This document shows, in pieces, positions 58,515 to 64,000 of a DNA stretch of 64,000 bases. Source of the DNA: Neopestalotiopsis rosae (lineage: Eukaryota > Ascomycota > Sordariomycetes > Amphisphaeriales > Sporocadaceae); assembly GCA_023078685.1 (NCBI GenBank), contig JALGAS010000005.1, forward strand, positions 992,001-1,056,000, read 5' to 3'. The notes beneath the pieces are model-generated. The model was given only the letters and a program-made list of their open reading frames with translations, did not search any database and was not told the origin of the DNA. The position numbers were made by a program, and so were the translations under genes. The first letter of the stretch is position 1. Each line of letters begins with the position of its first letter.

Positions 58515-60917
58515 ATGTCTCCGTCCCATCAGACCTCGACTCGCGCGCCGTCGCAACTAAGCTGCGAGCTGTGCCGTGACCGCAAAGTCAAATGCGACAA
58601 ACAACAGCCGTGCTCTCATTGCCTGGCGGCAGGTGTGACTTGTGTTGCCGTACATCGGCTGCGACTGCCCAGGGGGCGACATGCAGCTCGGGTCCGCAAT
58701 GCCGCTGCATTGCCTTCGCCGGCATCGTCACCTGGGAACGGGCTTGTTCATCATACCAACGAGACAAATGAGGAGCTTCAAGACAGAGTACGGAGGCTGG
58801 AGAGACTGGTCCAGTCTATTAGTGCATCTCGTACTTCATTGCCGCCAATGAAATTCACGATCCCTGATGTTGCCAAGACCCAGGAAGGGCCTGACGAGTT
58901 TTGGCAAGATCTCGTCCAAGAGGTATGAACTCTTCTGCATTACTTCGATTTTTGTCACGCCGTGCCCCCTACTCCGAGCATCCTCTAGCTTTCATCATCC
59001 CCTGGACTCCTCATGAATTCTTTGGATCTATTTCTGATCGTAACAAAATTACCTGCTAACTGTCTCGTCAGGTGGAGCAGTTGCGAGATATTGTATCCAT
59101 AAATCCCGGAGAAGCCGACAACGAAATTGCTCAAGCCTCAGACCAAACACAATCTCGAAACCCCGATGGCGGACTCATATCTCTCGGGCTTACCTCGAAC
59201 TCTTCTAGGCCGGATAAAGAGCCACCTCTGTACCTAGACAAAGATGCTTCTGCCAAGTTATGCGAAGTTTATCTGCGCCAGGTAGACCCTGTAAGTACTG
59301 GTAAGAAAGAATATCAGAATCCAGTCATGAAGCTAATCGGCTCAAAGGTTATCAAAATCCTCCATCGACCATCACTTATCGCATGGATGATGCATGGTAA
59401 CGACTACTTAAGATACCCCACGAGACATCCATCGACGGATGCACTCGGCGCATCGGTTTGTTACTTGGCTATCAGCAGTATGACAGAAACCAAGTGTGCA
59501 GAAATACTTGGGGTGGAGAAAGATAAACTCATGAGTAGGTGTCGTCGTAATTGCGAAGTCACTTTTGAGAAGTCGGGTCTTTTGACTACCCGGGATATTA
59601 CCGTCCTTCAGGCTTTCGTTTTGTACCTGGTGAGTTATCGAAGAAGCCTCCACTTTAGTCTTCCATCAGAAGCATTGTGCCTAACCAACACGATAATAAT
59701 AGGCCGCGCGCAGTGTGGGAGAGCGTTCCCGAGCAGTTTGGACTTTGATGGCCACGGCTGTGAGGATCGCCCAAGGACTTCGTTTGCATCGAAATCCCTC
59801 GAGCAATACGTCAATATCATTCTTCGAACAGCAAATGAGAAAACGCCTTTGGTTGACAATCTGCTTGATGGACTTTCAAAATGCACTCGCTCAAGCATCG
59901 AAGCCAATCGTTCAGTTGGAAGAAGTAACGCCATCTTTACCCTTTGTCAGGCATATCAACGATGCCGACTTTGACCTAAGTACCACTGGGAGTGTTTCCG
60001 ATAGAGAAGGAATCACCGATATTACTTACGCCCTTGTCAAGTACCATGTGCTCATCTTCGGACGGCGGATGGGTGATGGAGGCAGCAATGCTCCATCGTC
60101 CTCTGTAGGTCTCCGACTCGACTGGGAAGTGGCGCAACAACATGTGCGAGACTTTGAACAGAATGTTCTGAAAATGTTGCATTTCTGTGACCCAGAGACT
60201 TCTTCATATGCTTGGTTCGTCTGGCACGGTACACAACTATTCGTGGCTGGCGCCCGCCTGTCGGCGCTTCGTCCACTGTACCGCGCCGAAGCCTCGAGGC
60301 TGCCTGCACCACCTCGTGTCAAGGATAATACAGAGGTCTTGCAGCAGACTGTCAAAGCACTTGAGAAGATGGAGCTCATGCATACTGACCCTCGGGGCGA
60401 GAACTATCGCTGGATGATTTCGATTCAATGGCATATTCTAGCCGTTGCGATTGCAGAATGTCATGTGTGCCCCGACAAGACGCTGGTTGCTCATGCGTGG
60501 GCACTCATTGAATCGCTATATCAGAGATACGAAACTCTCATTACACGAAACAGCGGAGAGCCATTGAAGGGTCCCTTGGGCAAACTGATGCGTCGAACGC
60601 GAGAGAAACTCAATGGTTCATCGGTGGCACTTCCTTCACAGACCACTGCAGAGCCAAGAGGTGATAATCGCAAATTGACAATACCTACACATCCACCAGT
60701 ACAGACACCCAATACAGACGACAATCAAATGGGGCTGCCCCGACCAGCATATCCTACACCAGAAGAAACCTCGTTACTTGGAGAGCAGGTCACATCAACT
60801 CCGATGACCGATTACACACCAGATAGCCCATGGGATCAATCTTGGAGGATGTGGGATGAGTTCATGACTGATATGTCATTCGACCAACTTGACGACAATG
60901 CAAACTCATTCTTTTAG
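58515..60917 (+). CDS. Zn2Cys6 fungal-specific transcription factor
   Basis: Four exons are 58515-58922, 59072-59290, 59348-59629 and 59703-60917, encoding 707 aa; all joins are phase 0. The start ATG (MSPSHQTSTRAPSQ) comes just before a canonical cluster, CELCRDRKVKCDKQQPCSHC followed by LAAGVTC (C-x2-C-x6-C-x5-C-x2-C-x6-C). A short coiled coil follows (LQDRVRRLERLVQSI). The fungal_trans region begins with the typical VDPVIKILHRPSL, rebuilt across intron 2. It contains AVWTLMATAVRIAQGLRLHR, rebuilt near intron 3, and MRKRLWLTICLMDF. The C-terminus is Pro/Thr/Asp-rich. It should be a nuclear DNA-binding regulator. Its divergent neighbour is the MFS transporter, a plausible target. The gene is intact. 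Confidence 0.9.
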
Positions 60918-61593
60918 AGAAGCGATTCAAGATGGGCGGACTTGCGGTCCAATCGCGCCGATCCCGACTATCAACCAGCGCTGCTACTTTATTATAAATA
61001 GGTGTGAATTATAGTACCTTGAGAGTGTCAATAGGCGACACAAAAGCACGTGTATAGTTGCACACATGCATTATTATGTTACCTACGGCGAATAAAGCAC
61101 ATTGGGGGCTGACCTTCCGAAAATGGAAATCTACTCGCACCTCAGCTCATCCTCCTCTTGTCCACCCTTTGCCCCGCGCTGAACGCCCGCGCTGAATGGC
61201 CCCTCTCACAGCAACCCAACGAAGCGACGAACTCTCCACAAAATGTGACCACGCAGTCGGGAAAAGACCCTGACGTTTCTTTCAATCTAGCGAAACGATG
61301 CTGCACAAGCTCCGCTTGGTTTACGATCTCGGCGAACTGCTAGGCTTGGTCCCTGTCTGCCGCATATAGTCTATCTGGGTTGCCAAGTCTCGATCGAGTG
61401 CCGGCTCCCGCAGAGCTAAGCCGATTGCAGAATGCTGATCATGGTGGTTGGATGTGTAAAAGAACTATTATATAATGGGGCAGACATGGTTGGAATGCGT
61501 CAAGGCGATGGGCCTGTTCTGGACTTTGTCGTGGACCAGCGCGCTCCCTTTACAGACATACATCGTGAAAACAACACAAGAAGCCTGTTCAAC
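60918..61593. other. Intergenic region upstream of the carboxylesterase
   Basis: This is the 3' region of the regulator and the promoter and leader of the esterase gene. The esterase frame is open back to about 61432, but the signal peptide favours the start at 61594. No other gene is seen. Confidence 0.5.
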
Positions 61594-63308
<1,715 letters not shown>

Positions 63309-63594
63309 AGAGGCTAGATTAGCAAGTACTCATTCGTGGCCATAACGGTCACAGTTGGAAATGGTGATGCTCATTCTTGATTTACAACACACAAACCAAT
63401 TCTATGCGGTCTAATGTACACCATTTTCTGAATCGGTGATCCCTGCAGGTGAAAGTGCCATGATCATATCATATGGGTCGAGGCATGATTTCAATAACGC
63501 GTCTTCTTTACCTTTGGGCGGGCTTATGTCGAAGAGGTACCGGAGAAGCCAAAAAGGTTAAAAATTGAGAGAAAAAGAATAAAAAACGGGGAAC
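63309..63594. other. 3' region of the esterase gene and tRNA terminator side
   Basis: No gene is seen. The stretch closest to the tRNA-like gene contains A-runs at about 63572-63586 that read as T-runs on the minus strand, suitable as an RNA polymerase III terminator. Confidence 0.5.
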
Positions 63595-63674
63595 CGCACC
63601 CGCCGGGAGTCGAACCCAGGTCTCTCGTTGTACGACTTGGTAGCTGAGTGTAATAACCGTTATACTACAGGCGC
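63595..63674 (-). tRNA. tRNA-like gene, anticodon not assignable
   Basis: On the minus strand an acceptor stem (GCGCCTG with CGGGTGC, allowing G-U pairs), an A box (TAGTATAACGG), a T arm (CTGGG, TTCGACT, CCCGG) with a perfect B box GGTTCGACTCC, and a following T6 run form a pol III unit. At 80 nt it is about 8 nt longer than a standard tRNA of this type. The anticodon arm does not fold cleanly: CTC pairs with GAG but the inner pairs mismatch, even allowing a short intron. It may be an intron-containing tRNA, a divergent one or a pseudogene. Confidence 0.55.
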
Positions 63675-64000
63675 AACAGCTGTGAAGCAGAAACACTTTA
63701 TATACCATTCATGATGCTTTCTGTCCCGGGGAGAGCAGAGAACAACCTTTCTACATCTCCACGAACTTGCCAAGTGATGTACACACGACGCGATAACAAA
63801 AGTCATAATACAGAAAGCATAATGAATGTATCCAATTGTTGACCCAGGCTGCTGAGATTACTGCTGGTAAGCCAGAAAAGGAGTTTATAATCACCTCCGT
63901 CCAGGTCCGGCTGTTGATCTCCACACGGATTTATAATCCGGAACTATACGCCATTCTCCGCATCAATCGCGCCATCCGTGTTATACTACATATCAAACCG

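Overview
This window is nuclear DNA of a filamentous ascomycete, most likely a Sordariomycete and probably Hypocreales. The evidence is short (40-160 nt) GT..AG introns with CTRAY-type branch points, two Zn2Cys6 regulators, HET and NACHT-ankyrin proteins, a Clr5-domain protein, a subgroup-C GH18 chitinase beside a LysM protein, and TAGGTA/ACCTA-rich intergenic motifs. I do not name a species. I assigned exons by hand from splice signals and reading-frame continuity. For every multi-exon model except the MFS gene and the gene at 28.9-30.0 kb, whose 5' end is unresolved, the exon lengths sum to a multiple of three.

Left part (1-27 kb): a family 2 glycosyltransferase (2.2-4.0 kb) is followed by about 9.4 kb with no convincing gene. 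Then come a Zn2Cys6 regulator (13.4-16.3 kb, minus), a Clr5-domain protein (18.8-21.2 kb) and mitochondrial D-lactate dehydrogenase (21.9-24.0 kb). The next 3.3 kb hold only a possible decayed ORF.

Middle part (27-41 kb): a small predicted membrane protein and a GC-rich orphan gene lead into a divergent pair. This pair is a five-LysM secreted protein (30.5-33.1 kb, minus) and a secreted GH18 chitinase with two hevein-type domains (33.7-36.7 kb, plus), separated by a 523-bp shared promoter. The LysM gene has an in-frame TGA, and the chitinase ends in an unfamiliar tail. An uncharacterised protein, an alpha/beta-barrel (DUF1330-like) protein and a GNAT acetyltransferase follow on the minus strand.

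Right part (41-64 kb): a self/non-self recognition block on the minus strand contains a large HET-domain protein, a HeLo-like/NACHT/ankyrin NLR-type protein, and a conserved-looking protein just upstream of the NLR. Next are the essential proteasome subunit gene rpn11, an MFS transporter broken by a 9-A homopolymer frameshift, a Zn2Cys6 regulator divergent from that transporter, a secreted type-B carboxylesterase, and a tRNA-like gene with an atypical anticodon arm.

The most interesting points are the two interrupted genes (LysM and MFS), the LysM/chitinase shared promoter, and the NLR/HET cluster with its upstream partner gene. I found no CRISPR array, rRNA gene or intact transposon.
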